Of a stretch of DNA of 64,000 bases, positions 36,801 to 44,713 are shown in pieces. The translations under genes and the position numbers were made by a program. The DNA is from VXPQ01 sp965117025. Lineage in GTDB: Bacteria; Bacteroidota; Rhodothermia; Rhodothermales; VXPQ01. Each line of letters opens with the position of its first letter. Position 1 is the stretch's first letter. The stretch is from the NCBI GenBank assembly GCA_965117025.1, contig OZ220746.1, positions 1,674,001 through 1,738,000 on the forward strand. The letters run 5' to 3'. The notes beneath the pieces were generated by a model, which did not search any database, was not told the DNA's origin, and worked only from the letters and a program-made list of their open reading frames with translations.

Positions 36801-38146
36801 AACCCGAAGGAGGGTATACTGGAAGAATCGGCGGCACGGCCGGTAACCCGCTGGCTGGACAACCCGGTTTCGGGGGATATAGCTACGGGTGGCGTCGCGA
36901 GATCGTCGCATTGCCGATTTCCGGGGACGTCCGTGTGCGGTTCGAGGCAGGAACCGACGAGGGCAACGAGGGCGAAGCGCGCTATTTCGCCGGGTGGTAT
37001 CTGGATAATGTGGCGCTTGTGACAGCAAGACCCCGGGATGTCGATGCGCCTCGGGCGGAAGGGTTGCCCGTGGAACGGCTCGTGCGCGTAGCCGGCAGGG
37101 GCATGCTGGCTCCCTTGTCGATCCGGGTGCACGATAATACCGGAGTCGAAGCCGTGATCTCCCACTACGAAATTACGGACCGCAACGGCACAACGACAGG
37201 CAGCATGCGGCTGGCCATGTCGGGAGTGGATACGGGCGTGTACGAAGGATATGTGGCGCCCTCGCGGCCGTTTTCCCCTGGAGATCGGATTGCCTACACG
37301 CTTCAGGTGCGGGATTTCGACGGCAACGAAACGGTGTACGGTCCCCCGTTCGTGATCGACTTCCGGTCCGAAGCGTATGCCGCCGCTGCGCCCGCCAGCG
37401 TTGTTCCCGTGGGAATATGGCGGCGCGCGGGCAGCGAATGGCTTGCCCGCAGTGTGGCCTCGACGGCGCCGCACGAAATCGTTTCGAGTCTTGTGTTCGA
37501 ACCGGTTACGATTCCGATGAACAGCGAATCGACTGTACTCGAATTTGCCCACACCTACACGCTGGGAGAAAACTTCGGCGGCAACGTGAAAATCTCTGAG
37601 GACGACGGGGTCACCTGGCGTGTGCTGGCGCCCGAGAGAGGCTATGATCGGGACTATGCACCCACCGTCGATCATCCGATGAAAGGCGAATCGGTATTCG
37701 GAGGCGATTCGGACGGATCGGGGAAAGTGCCTTTCGACCTGACGCGGTATGCAGGAAAAACGGTGCGTCTTCGAATAGATCTGGCCCATGCGGAATCGTT
37801 CGGTCCCGATAATGTCTGGCGCATCGGGAATATCGCGTACCGTTCTCTTTCTCCCGACGACGCCATCGAAGTCCAGTACGAACTGGCGCTGCACGCCAAT
37901 TTTCCGGATCCGGTGCGGGACATAACGCACATCTCCTACACCGTTCCGGGAGACGGCATGGTTCCGGTTCGCTTGTCGGCGTACGATGTCAGAGGGCGCC
38001 GCGTGGCCGTACTTCAGGATGGGCAGCAGGAACCGGGAACGTACACGGTGCACTACGATGCGGGGCAACTGGCGAGCGGGGTCTATATTCTGCATCTCGA
38101 AACGCCGCGCGGCATCCGGCTCGAGCGCATGGTTGTCATCCGTTAG
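33857..38146 (+). CDS. Giant secreted M36-like metalloprotease with T9SS sorting domain
   Basis: About 1430 residues if started at the in-frame TTG 33857, inside the 3' end of metK. No ATG is available near the signal-peptide-like FKVVALVALCLLAAQ region, so the start is uncertain. An N-terminal propeptide of FTP type follows (VRFRQTLVGVPVYRADVTV). The catalytic zinc motif is HEYAH at about residue 480, with a second ligand region HEGWADYWAAS about 35 residues on. The C-terminal half has several beta-rich Ig/jelly-roll-like repeats and ends in a type A sorting domain with VYILHLETPRGIRLERMVVIR split at its end. Likely an exported surface protease. Confidence 0.82.
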   Translation: MRRYAERCRGRGRVARFRERFPFKVVALVALCLLAAQEGRSQERQVRGDAHRSVYDHALLQLRPEVRDRIAGEDTVRTPRTRSVAEGRVDLETGVFRARYRIGDRVAEGLSTAQAALAHLERHGEAYGMTAAAEHLRVEQIREGSYARHVRFRQTLVGVPVYRADVTVSLDRDGQPTMVVSGYIPRLEQVRGFDPVPALSRTAAQNIARSAADPELTVSEPELVVYASDIPRLVWKVPAVSAGLPVSWHVLVDAGTGEIHRMLNTSLHAHKASSVSPGSGGAAVRAAPAHVPRVAPSPVVLAPAMPPPFVVSPPVSGKGIRTVDGTGLVFDPDPLTSAGVEYGGDYQDGDDADTAALTGQLVQVTLRDITQGSDGLHRLDGPYVRIEGDPHTVPAMPNSDAFDFTRSDDRFEAVNAYYHIDKSRRYAQSLDVGYTLLDFPVRVNPQAFDGDNSVYLPDDRTLHFGTGGIDDAEDADVLWHEYAHALLDYTTPGLVGPFEGMALHEGWADYWAASYSRFLSEEDPRIPRHDWKRLYNWDGNASCWSGRTLDHTGHYDDNMAYEVSGCQIVPDIYQWGLLWATTMMEIYPHVGRGVLDRLHLASHAYLASGSDFRDAAEALIQADQAIYSGAHIGVLVQELGEAGYVNPGAYGPILAHDPLGNTENVGGTIEIRVEAKGLAAPVDSVIVRYSPGLGSPFLRLALSRRSATLFTGNLPLPDLPGAIRYYIEAVDTRGLRRVLPALAPNESYIFNVGKDTTAPSITHEAPMRVPTFAWPVAVYVQAQDNLGIDSVWVEYVRRGAGGMREQGAFGLVEQDGRYSGRFPEPTTPVLNGDVVEYHIVARDVSMAGNEARLPEEGFFSVLLVLEGELYTYDFEHDDPGITAQGWDRGEPAFGLRVAYSGENAWATAPGGAYPAEAGRATLDFPPVSLATIDSAYLIFWHWYDFEHGGNVSPGVFNEQADIRDGGNVKASTDGGVSWEVLEPEGGYTGRIGGTAGNPLAGQPGFGGYSYGWRREIVALPISGDVRVRFEAGTDEGNEGEARYFAGWYLDNVALVTARPRDVDAPRAEGLPVERLVRVAGRGMLAPLSIRVHDNTGVEAVISHYEITDRNGTTTGSMRLAMSGVDTGVYEGYVAPSRPFSPGDRIAYTLQVRDFDGNETVYGPPFVIDFRSEAYAAAAPASVVPVGIWRRAGSEWLARSVASTAPHEIVSSLVFEPVTIPMNSESTVLEFAHTYTLGENFGGNVKISEDDGVTWRVLAPERGYDRDYAPTVDHPMKGESVFGGDSDGSGKVPFDLTRYAGKTVRLRIDLAHAESFGPDNVWRIGNIAYRSLSPDDAIEVQYELALHANFPDPVRDITHISYTVPGDGMVPVRLSAYDVRGRRVAVLQDGQQEPGTYTVHYDAGQLASGVYILHLETPRGIRLERMVVIR

Positions 38147-38195
38147 GGCCTGTTACCACTATGCAGCAGCGCTCTGCGGGGTCTATTTTCCCGCC
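38143..38195 (+). repeat. TTAGGGYCTGTTA repeat, copy B
   Basis: A copy reading TTAGGGCCTGTTACCACT, ATGCAGCAGCGCTCTGC and GGGGTC. The TAG in its first four bases is the stop codon of the preceding protease gene. It resembles copy C along about 40 bases. No closing AACAGGCCCTAA arm was found, so this may be a solo end. Confidence 0.65.
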
Positions 38196-38304
38196 AGGCC
38201 AGGCGCCGCGATTGAATTTTCAGGGGAGGCGGAGCAAGCCCCGCACATGCGGGTACTTGCCGAATTCCCTTCTTTAACGACTTGTTGATCTGACCCCTCG
38301 AAAC

Positions 38305-39582
38305 ATGGATTACAAGAAAGGCGCCTACAAGGTGCATGACCTGGGCCTGGCCGACAGCGGACGCCGGGATATTGCATGGGCGGAGAGCCGGATGCCGGTG
38401 CTGATGCGCCTGCGCGAACACTACGCCGAAAGCAAACCGTTCGAGGGATACCGGATTACCGGGTGTCTCCATGTCACCAAGGAGACCGCCGTGCTGGTTG
38501 AGACGTTCGCCGCGTGCGGCGCGGATGTGGCGTGGTCGGGATGCAATCCGCTCAGCACCAACGATGAGGTGGCCGCTGCCCTGGCGCAGGCCGGCATCGA
38601 GATCTACGCATGGCATGGGCAAAGCGTGGAGGATTTCTACTGGAGCATCGACCGGACGCTGGATACCCCGCCCCATCTGACGCTCGACGACGGCGCCGAT
38701 CTGATCTTCCGGGTCCATAATGCTTTTCCGGAACTGGCCGACCATATCATCGGGGGCAGCGAGGAGACGACAACGGGGGTGCACCGCCTGCGCGCCATGG
38801 CCGCCGACGGGAAATTGCTGTATCCCGTGTATGCCGTCAACGATGCGGAAACCAAGTGGGATTTCGATAATGTGTACGGCACCGGACAAAGCACGCTGGA
38901 CGGGATTCTGCGCGCGTCATCCATTCTTATCGCCGGCAAGAATTTTGTCGTGGCCGGGTACGGACACTGCGGACGCGGGGTCGCAATGCGGGCGAAGGGA
39001 CTGGGAGCCAATGTGATCGTCACGGAAGTCCGGCCTACCGTGGCCCTCAAGGCCACACTGGAGGGCTGCCGGGTGATGACGATGGACGAGGCGGCCGCTA
39101 TCGGCGACGTGTTCGTAACCGCGACGGGCATGAAGGACGTGATTCGCGGGCGTCACTTCGCCTCCATGAAAGAAGGCGCCGTGGTGTGCAATACCGGACA
39201 CTACGACGTCGAACTCAACCTCGAGGAACTGGCCGAATTATCTGAACAAACATCCCGGGTCCGCGCCGACAACCGCGAGTATCTGCTGAAGAACGGCAGG
39301 ACCATTTATGTGCTTGCGGACGGCCGGCTCGTCAATCTGGCCGCTGCGGAGGGGCACCCCTCCGAAGTGATGGACATGAGCTTTGCGAATCAGTTCAATG
39401 CGCATCTCAAGCTTGTCCAGACACACCAGCGGGGTGAGCGGCTCGAAAACACCGTCATCGACTTGCCCGAAGCGCTCGACCAGGAGATTGCCTCCGTCAA
39501 ACTGGAGACCATGGGCATTTCGATAGACAAACTCACCGACGAACAGACGACGTACGCTACGGATTACTCCGCCGGAACGTAA
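38305..39582 (+). CDS. ahcY: Adenosylhomocysteinase
   Basis: A 425-residue NAD-dependent enzyme hydrolysing S-adenosylhomocysteine to adenosine and homocysteine. The NAD-binding Rossmann motif is VVAGYGHCGRGVAMRAKGLGA (split here for length) at about 214-234. Substrate residues appear in AYKVHDLGLADSGR, the GGSEETTTGVHRL stretch, and VNDAETKWDFDN. Near the end, GHPSEVMDMSFANQ is conserved. With metK upstream it completes the SAM/SAH part of the methyl cycle. Confidence 0.96.
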   Translation: MDYKKGAYKVHDLGLADSGRRDIAWAESRMPVLMRLREHYAESKPFEGYRITGCLHVTKETAVLVETFAACGADVAWSGCNPLSTNDEVAAALAQAGIEIYAWHGQSVEDFYWSIDRTLDTPPHLTLDDGADLIFRVHNAFPELADHIIGGSEETTTGVHRLRAMAADGKLLYPVYAVNDAETKWDFDNVYGTGQSTLDGILRASSILIAGKNFVVAGYGHCGRGVAMRAKGLGANVIVTEVRPTVALKATLEGCRVMTMDEAAAIGDVFVTATGMKDVIRGRHFASMKEGAVVCNTGHYDVELNLEELAELSEQTSRVRADNREYLLKNGRTIYVLADGRLVNLAAAEGHPSEVMDMSFANQFNAHLKLVQTHQRGERLENTVIDLPEALDQEIASVKLETMGISIDKLTDEQTTYATDYSAGT

Positions 39583-39641
39583 CGGAATCGCGAAACCGGG
39601 TCAGGCGAAGGGGAGGTGTTTCGGAGGGAGCGCCGCCCGGT

Positions 39642-39989
39642 TTAGTCAGCCTCCCAGGTGAGAATGTCTTCCTCGGATTTTTCCTTGCTCTCCCATTCCT
39701 CTGCGTCCGGGAGCCCCTCGATTTTCTCGGTGATATTGTATCCGAGATCGCGCCACTGATTGGCAAGGTGCTCGTTCCATTCCAGGTAATGGGCCCATTC
39801 CTCGGGCAACTCATCGTCCGCATAGATCGCTTCGGTCGGACAGACCGGTACGCACGCATTGCAGTCGATGCATTCTTCCGGATGAATGACCAGGAAATTC
39901 GGCCCCTGATAAAAGCAATCCACAGGGCAGACTTCTACGCAATCAGTGTATCTGCAATTGATGCACGGCTCTGCAACGACGTACGGCAT
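39642..39989 (-). CDS. fdxA: 7Fe ferredoxin (FdxA type)
   Basis: A 115-residue small electron carrier. The first cluster motif is CINCRYTDCVEVCPVDCF at about 9-26, with the C-x2-C-x4-C-x3-CP pattern that in 7Fe ferredoxins serves a 3Fe-4S and a 4Fe-4S cluster. The second motif is CIDCNACVPVCPTEAIY at about 40-56. A 60-residue C-terminal tail is characteristic. It converges with ahcY. Partner enzyme not evident. Confidence 0.93.
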   Translation of the reverse strand: MPYVVAEPCINCRYTDCVEVCPVDCFYQGPNFLVIHPEECIDCNACVPVCPTEAIYADDELPEEWAHYLEWNEHLANQWRDLGYNITEKIEGLPDAEEWESKEKSEEDILTWEAD

Positions 39990-40103
39990 ATCGAAGCGAT
40001 AAATAATGTGGCAGAAAAGAGGGATTACGGGAAGCCCTTGTACGAACAGGTACGAAGATAAGGTATACCGGGTTGCCCGGACAAGCGCCCCCGTTCAATT
40101 CGC

Positions 40104-41135
40104 TTATTCGAACAGGGATTGCGCCGACCCGGGCGGTTTCATGCCGAGGTGTTTGTACGCTCGCTCCGTGGCGATGCGCCCCCGCGGCGTTCTTTCCAGA
40201 AAGCCCTCCTGAATCAGGTACGGCTCGTAGACTTCCTCGATCGTGCCGGCGTCTTCCCCTACGGAAACGGAAAGGTTGTTCAGGCCCGTGGGGCCGCCTC
40301 CGAACTTTTCAATGAGCGTCACGAGGATGCGGGTATCCATATCGTCCAGCCCGTGTTCGTCGACATCGAGGGCGTTGAGGGAGTGGTCCGCCGTCTTGCG
40401 GTCGATGGTCCCGTCGCCTTCCACTTCGGCGAAATCCCTTGTCCGGCGCAGCAGGCGGTTCGCGATGCGCGGCGTGCCGCGGCTCCGGCGCGCGATTTCG
40501 AGGGCTCCATCGTCCGTAATCTCTATTTCGAGGATGTGCGCCGAGCGCACGACGATCCGCTGAAGGAGCGCCGCCGTGTAGTAATCGTACCGGAAGTCGA
40601 TCCCGAATCGCGCCCGAAGGGGCGCCGTGAGAAGCCCTTTCCGGGTCGTGGCGCCAATCAGCGTGAACGGGGGAAGCGCAAGTTTTACGCTCCGTGCGCT
40701 GGGTCCCGAATCGATCACGATGTCGATCCGGTAATCTTCCATGGCGGAATAGAGATATTCCTCCACGACGGGGCTGAGCCGGTGAATTTCGTCCACGAAG
40801 AGGATATCGCCCTCTTCCAGATTCGTCAGGATGCCGGCGATGTTCGCCGGTTTTTCCAGGACCGGCCCGCTTGTCGTGCGGATGCCGGTGGCCATTTCTT
40901 CCGCGATGATGTACGCAAGCGTCGTTTTGCCCAATCCCGGCGGTCCGGAAAGCAACACATGGTCCAGCGTTTCCTCGCGCCGTTTGGCCGCCGTCATGAA
41001 GACCCGCAGGTTCTCCTTGATTTTTTCCTGTCCGATGAACTCGTCGAGCCTGCGCGGTCGCAGCACTTTTTCGAGATCTTCTTCGGAATGCCGGGGATGC
41101 GGCGACAGATTCCCGGGATGTTCGGAACTGTTCAT
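40104..41135 (-). CDS. ruvB: Holliday junction branch-migration helicase RuvB
   Basis: A 343-residue AAA+ protein. Walker A is GPPGLGKTTLAYIIAEEM at about 65-82, Walker B/sensor motif DEIHRLSPVVEEYLYSAMED, and sensor region TLIGATTRKGLL. The C-terminal winged helix contains IEEVYEPYLIQEGFLERTPRGR, split across its length. RuvB drives branch migration with RuvA. Neither ruvA nor ruvC is in the window. The start ATG MNSSEHPGNL is preceded by a partial repeat element 50 bases away. Confidence 0.97.
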   Translation of the reverse strand: MNSSEHPGNLSPHPRHSEEDLEKVLRPRRLDEFIGQEKIKENLRVFMTAAKRREETLDHVLLSGPPGLGKTTLAYIIAEEMATGIRTTSGPVLEKPANIAGILTNLEEGDILFVDEIHRLSPVVEEYLYSAMEDYRIDIVIDSGPSARSVKLALPPFTLIGATTRKGLLTAPLRARFGIDFRYDYYTAALLQRIVVRSAHILEIEITDDGALEIARRSRGTPRIANRLLRRTRDFAEVEGDGTIDRKTADHSLNALDVDEHGLDDMDTRILVTLIEKFGGGPTGLNNLSVSVGEDAGTIEEVYEPYLIQEGFLERTPRGRIATERAYKHLGMKPPGSAQSLFE

Positions 41136-41188
41136 GCGTATTCCTGCGATGAGGCGCCTTGCGCAGATTCGTACCGGTCAAAATAAAG

Positions 41189-41245
41189 GATACTCTGATT
41201 GCATCCGCGAAGTTCAGAGGCTGAGCGGGCTGCCCGCTGTCCGGA
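41189..41245. repeat. GGATACTCTGAT element, solo left end
   Basis: A partial copy beginning GGATACTCTGATTGCATC and continuing CGCGAAGTTCAGAGGCTG, as in the left end of the full copy at 14583. Its closing inverted terminus was not found. It sits between the divergent ruvB and rpoN starts, upstream of both. Confidence 0.65.
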
Positions 41246-41282
41246 TGGGTGAATTACAAATTGGGCACAATATTTGCGGTAG

Positions 41283-41310
41283 ATCATATACAGGTATCAT
41301 ATATACAGGT
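41283..41310 (+). promoter_or_regulatory. Tandem ATCATATACAGGT duplication in the rpoN leader
   Basis: ATCATATACAGGT (41283-41295) is immediately followed by ATCATATATACAGGT (41296-41310), about 75 bases before the rpoN start. This short AT-rich direct repeat is a candidate protein-binding or promoter element. Function not known. Confidence 0.35.
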
Positions 41311-41386
41311 TTGAGGGGGCATCGAGATGATGATCTCCACACCTGGAAAACACGTTTTAAGCGTCTTTTTTGCAGTACGCCCGATC

Positions 41387-42853
41387 ATGCTGAATCTCCA
41401 GCAAACACAGCGGCTCCAGCAAAAACTGTCTCCTCAGCAGATACAGTATATCCAGTTGCTGCAACTGCCTACGCTTGCGCTCGAACAGCGCATCGAGGCG
41501 GAACTGGAGGAGAATCCCTTGCTGGAAGACGCCACAACCGAGGCCATTGACGCCCCGGAGGATATTGCGGAGGAGCCTGTCGAGGCGGAAAGCGAGCGGG
41601 ACCCCGACGAGGAGTATGACTGGGGCGAACTGCTCGACAATACCGAGGACATGTACGGCTACAAGGCGCGCGTCGATTTCAGCCGGGAAGAGGACCGGGA
41701 ACTGCCCATTCCGGCCACCGGGACGCTGATCGAGCATCTTAAGGACCAGTTGGCGCTGCAGGACCTCACGGAAGAGGAGGAAATCATCGCCGAGCAGATC
41801 ATCGGTTCGATCGACGAGGACGGCTACCTGCGCCGACCCCTCGAATCCATCGTGGACGACCTTTCCTTCAATGCCGGATTCACGCCGGAGCTTTCGGACA
41901 TCGAGGAGATGCTGGGGCGCATCCAGCGGCTGGATCCGATAGGAATCGCCGCCCGCGATCTCCAGGAATGCCTGCTGGCGCAGCTCCACGCCATGCCGCC
42001 CGCCATAGCCGGCCGCGACGTAGCCATCCGCATGCTTGCGGAAACGTACAAGGCGTTCACCATGAAGCATTTCGACGCCATCCGGAAGAAGCTGCGCGTT
42101 TCCGGCGAAGAGCTCCGGGAAGCGTTCGACCTGATCCGTCACCGGCTCGATCCGAAACCCGGCGAGGGCCAGTTTTCCCCCCGGCAGAATTACATCACCC
42201 CGGATTTTACGGTGGAATCCGTCGACGACGAGTTCATCGTCACGCTCAACGGACGCAATGCGCCGCCGCTGCACATCTCGCGGCAGTACCGGCAGATGCT
42301 CCAGAGTATGGCGGCCCGAAAGAAGGAGCCCGGATCATCTTCCGTAGACGCCGCCACGCGCAAGTTTCTCAAGAACAAATTCGAGTCGGCGCGCTGGTTC
42401 ATCCAGTCCATCAACCAGCGCCGTCACACGATGACCCGGGTGATGCACGCCATCGTCCGCCTGCAGGAGGATTTTTTCCGGTACGGGGAAGGGCATCTGA
42501 AGCCCATGATTCTGAACGATGTGGCGGAGATCATCGAGATGGATATCTCGACCGTCAGCCGGGTGGTCAACGGCAAATACGTGCAGACCCGGTTCGGCGT
42601 GTACGAACTGAAGTATTTCTTTTCCGAGGGAATCCGGAGCGCCGACGGAGAGGATGTGTCCAACAAGGAAATCAAGGCGATCCTCGAAGGGATCATCGAC
42701 GGGGAGGACAAGGCGAAACCCTTGTCCGATCAGCGCCTGGTGGCGTCTCTTGAAGAACGGGGATTCGGGATCGCGCGCCGGACCGTCACGAAATACCGCG
42801 AGCAATTAGGCATACCCGCAGCACGGCTCAGGAAGGAGATTGTGGTGGGGTGA
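41387..42853 (+). CDS. rpoN: RNA polymerase sigma-54 factor
   Basis: A 488-residue sigma factor starting MLNLQQTQRLQQKLSPQQIQ, the region I glutamine-rich activator-response segment. An acidic region II with many E and D follows (about 45-100). The core-binding region contains LQRLDPIGIAARDLQECLLA-like sequence, and the C-terminal RpoN box is ARRTVTKYREQLG near 470-482. The frame continues 20 codons upstream, but the sigma-54 homology begins at this ATG. It would need enhancer-binding AAA+ activators, none of which is in the window. Confidence 0.95.
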   Translation: MLNLQQTQRLQQKLSPQQIQYIQLLQLPTLALEQRIEAELEENPLLEDATTEAIDAPEDIAEEPVEAESERDPDEEYDWGELLDNTEDMYGYKARVDFSREEDRELPIPATGTLIEHLKDQLALQDLTEEEEIIAEQIIGSIDEDGYLRRPLESIVDDLSFNAGFTPELSDIEEMLGRIQRLDPIGIAARDLQECLLAQLHAMPPAIAGRDVAIRMLAETYKAFTMKHFDAIRKKLRVSGEELREAFDLIRHRLDPKPGEGQFSPRQNYITPDFTVESVDDEFIVTLNGRNAPPLHISRQYRQMLQSMAARKKEPGSSSVDAATRKFLKNKFESARWFIQSINQRRHTMTRVMHAIVRLQEDFFRYGEGHLKPMILNDVAEIIEMDISTVSRVVNGKYVQTRFGVYELKYFFSEGIRSADGEDVSNKEIKAILEGIIDGEDKAKPLSDQRLVASLEERGFGIARRTVTKYREQLGIPAARLRKEIVVG

Positions 42854-42982
42854 GGTGTGGGCGGGGCAGGATCTTGCCGGGAACCCGACATAAACGATGG
42901 TGTACGCCTCAAACTTGCGCCTCTCGCCGGTCGCCGATGTCCGGGGCGGAAAAAAGGACGGTTTTAGTCAGGGAAACTTGAG

Positions 42983-44245
42983 ATGTTTGCAACACGTAGC
43001 GAGCTGCTGGAGAAAATACGACTTGGCGAGGACAGCTTCCTTGAACTCAAGGAGATTCGTCTCTCTGGCGAAAAAATCCGCGGACCGGAACAGAACGACC
43101 TGGCCAATGAACTTGCGGCCTTCGCCAATGGTAGCGGAGGCGTATTGCTTCTGGGCGTGCACGACAAAACGCGAGAGGCGTCGGGCATTCCGCTCGATCG
43201 GCTTGACGCCGTGGAAGCGCTCGTTCGCCAGGCTTGCGAGGATTCGATCAATCCGCCCTGTGTCGCCACGATCGAGCGCATGTCGTTGCCCGACAACTCT
43301 GGCGTAGAGCAGCCGGTAATTCGTGTTGAGGTGCCGCGTAGCCTTTTTGTGCATCAAAGTCCGGGAGGGTATTACCGCCGGGTCGGTTCGGCGAAGCGTC
43401 CAATTCCGCCGGACCAATTGGTGCGCCTGTTTCAGCACCGCAGCCAAACCGGACTGATTCGCTTCGACGAGACGCCCGTTTCATGGGCGGGGATGGAAGA
43501 CCTGGACGAAAATTTATGGCGGCGATTCGCAACGTCGCTTTCGGATGACGCCCCGGAATATTTCCTGTCCAAACTTGGCATAGCCGCGCAAGACGATGGC
43601 GGCGTTTGGCGACCGACCGTTGCCGGCCTGCTTATGGCTTGCCGGAACCCGGAGCAATTTTTGCCAACCGCATTCATTCAGGCTGTCGCGTACAGTGGAA
43701 CATCGATTGCTCCTCGCGGAGAATCGCCATACCAGCTTGATGCGCGGGACCTCACCGGGCCACTGGACGAGCAGATCATGGATGCTTGCCATTTCGTGAG
43801 AAAAAACACGCGCGTGGCAGCCAGGAAGAGCGAGATGGGCGGGCGACAAGACTTGCCGCAATATGACATGGCCGCGATTTTCGAGGCTGTGACCAACGCG
43901 GTGGCGCATCGGGATTATTCGGTGACAGGGAGCAAGGTTCGCCTTCGGATATTTGAAGATCGCCTGGAATTGTACACGCCCGGAATGCTGGCGAATACCA
44001 TGACGCCGGAAAGCCTTCCGTTCCGGCAGGCGGCCCGGAACGAGACCGTTGCCGGTCTGCTGGCGCGCTGCCGGATTGAGCGGGAAGATCTGATCGATCA
44101 CCGCATACACATCATGGATAAGCGCGGGGAGGGCGTACCCTTGATTTTGTCTCGTAGCGAAGCGCTGTCCGGCCTGCGGCCCGAATACCGCCTGATCGGC
44201 GAGTCGGAACTCATGTTGACGATTTGGGCCGCGGACGTATTGTGA
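42983..44245 (+). CDS. AlbA_2 / HATPase domain transcriptional regulator-like protein
   Basis: A 420-residue protein of the COG2865 type. Residues about 12-130 form the AlbA_2 (Schlafen-like) domain, with EDSFLELKEIRL, NDLANELAAFANGSGGVLLLG and YYRRVGSAKRPI. The C-terminal part contains a GHKL/HATPase_c_4-like region with EAVTNAVAHRDYSVTGSKV and LELYTPGML. Such proteins occur in mobile islands and near defence or toxin-antitoxin genes, and are proposed regulators. Here it heads the accessory island that also holds the methyltransferase remnant and the two-gene operon. Its true partner is unknown. Confidence 0.8.
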   Translation: MFATRSELLEKIRLGEDSFLELKEIRLSGEKIRGPEQNDLANELAAFANGSGGVLLLGVHDKTREASGIPLDRLDAVEALVRQACEDSINPPCVATIERMSLPDNSGVEQPVIRVEVPRSLFVHQSPGGYYRRVGSAKRPIPPDQLVRLFQHRSQTGLIRFDETPVSWAGMEDLDENLWRRFATSLSDDAPEYFLSKLGIAAQDDGGVWRPTVAGLLMACRNPEQFLPTAFIQAVAYSGTSIAPRGESPYQLDARDLTGPLDEQIMDACHFVRKNTRVAARKSEMGGRQDLPQYDMAAIFEAVTNAVAHRDYSVTGSKVRLRIFEDRLELYTPGMLANTMTPESLPFRQAARNETVAGLLARCRIEREDLIDHRIHIMDKRGEGVPLILSRSEALSGLRPEYRLIGESELMLTIWAADVL

Positions 44246-44275
44246 ACGCCATGGTGGCGCGGGCAATCTCTCACG

Positions 44276-44713
44276 TCAGGCAACGACAGCCTCCTTCAAG
44301 TCCGGATGGGTAATCAATTTCATCACGAGCCCGTCCAGATCTTTCATGGGATCGGCGAGATGCTTCGCACGCTGGCCAAGGGCAATGATTGTCTGGTGTG
44401 CGGGTAGCGGCATGACGCGCAGTTCGGTGGCGCTCACCTGAGTATTGCCGTTGATCGTGCGAAACCAGGTGTCGAGCAGTCGGCTGTTGTAGAGCGCCGC
44501 CAGCCCCCAGGCTTCGTCCTCGGAGAGTGTACCGCCGGGGCGGTGAACGTAGTTGAGATGATTCTCGAACCCGACCTCGGGGATTTCGAACTGTGCTGCA
44601 ATGTAGGGAACCGCCGTCAACCGGCGCGCTTCCTCCTTTGCGCTGAAGCGACGCAGGAGCACGTAATTTCTGTTTGGTACAAGAAGTGCCCTGGCGCCGG
44701 CGTTCGCACTTTA
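44276..44713 (-). pseudogene. C-terminal remnant of an Eco57I-like DNA methyltransferase
   Basis: On the minus strand the sequence ALLVPNRNYVLLRRFSAKEE, then FENHLNYVHRP and INGNTQVSATELRVMPLP, matches the target-recognition end of large Eco57I-type adenine methyltransferases. Only about 140 codons remain. Upstream the frame meets a TAA at 44711-44713, and the SAM-binding and catalytic NPPY region is absent. No natural start codon of the family exists here. It is therefore a truncated remnant, pointing to past restriction-modification in this island. Confidence 0.75.

Noticed and set aside
36287..38095. A 602-codon minus-strand frame opposite the protease gene
   Set aside because: It opposes a convincing protein and shows no domain features of its own.
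39593..39643. Inverted repeat AAACCGGG/CCCGGTTT between ahcY and fdxA
   Set aside because: The arms are eight bases with a 35-base loop and no U-tract, and one arm enters the fdxA stop, so it is too weak to call a terminator.
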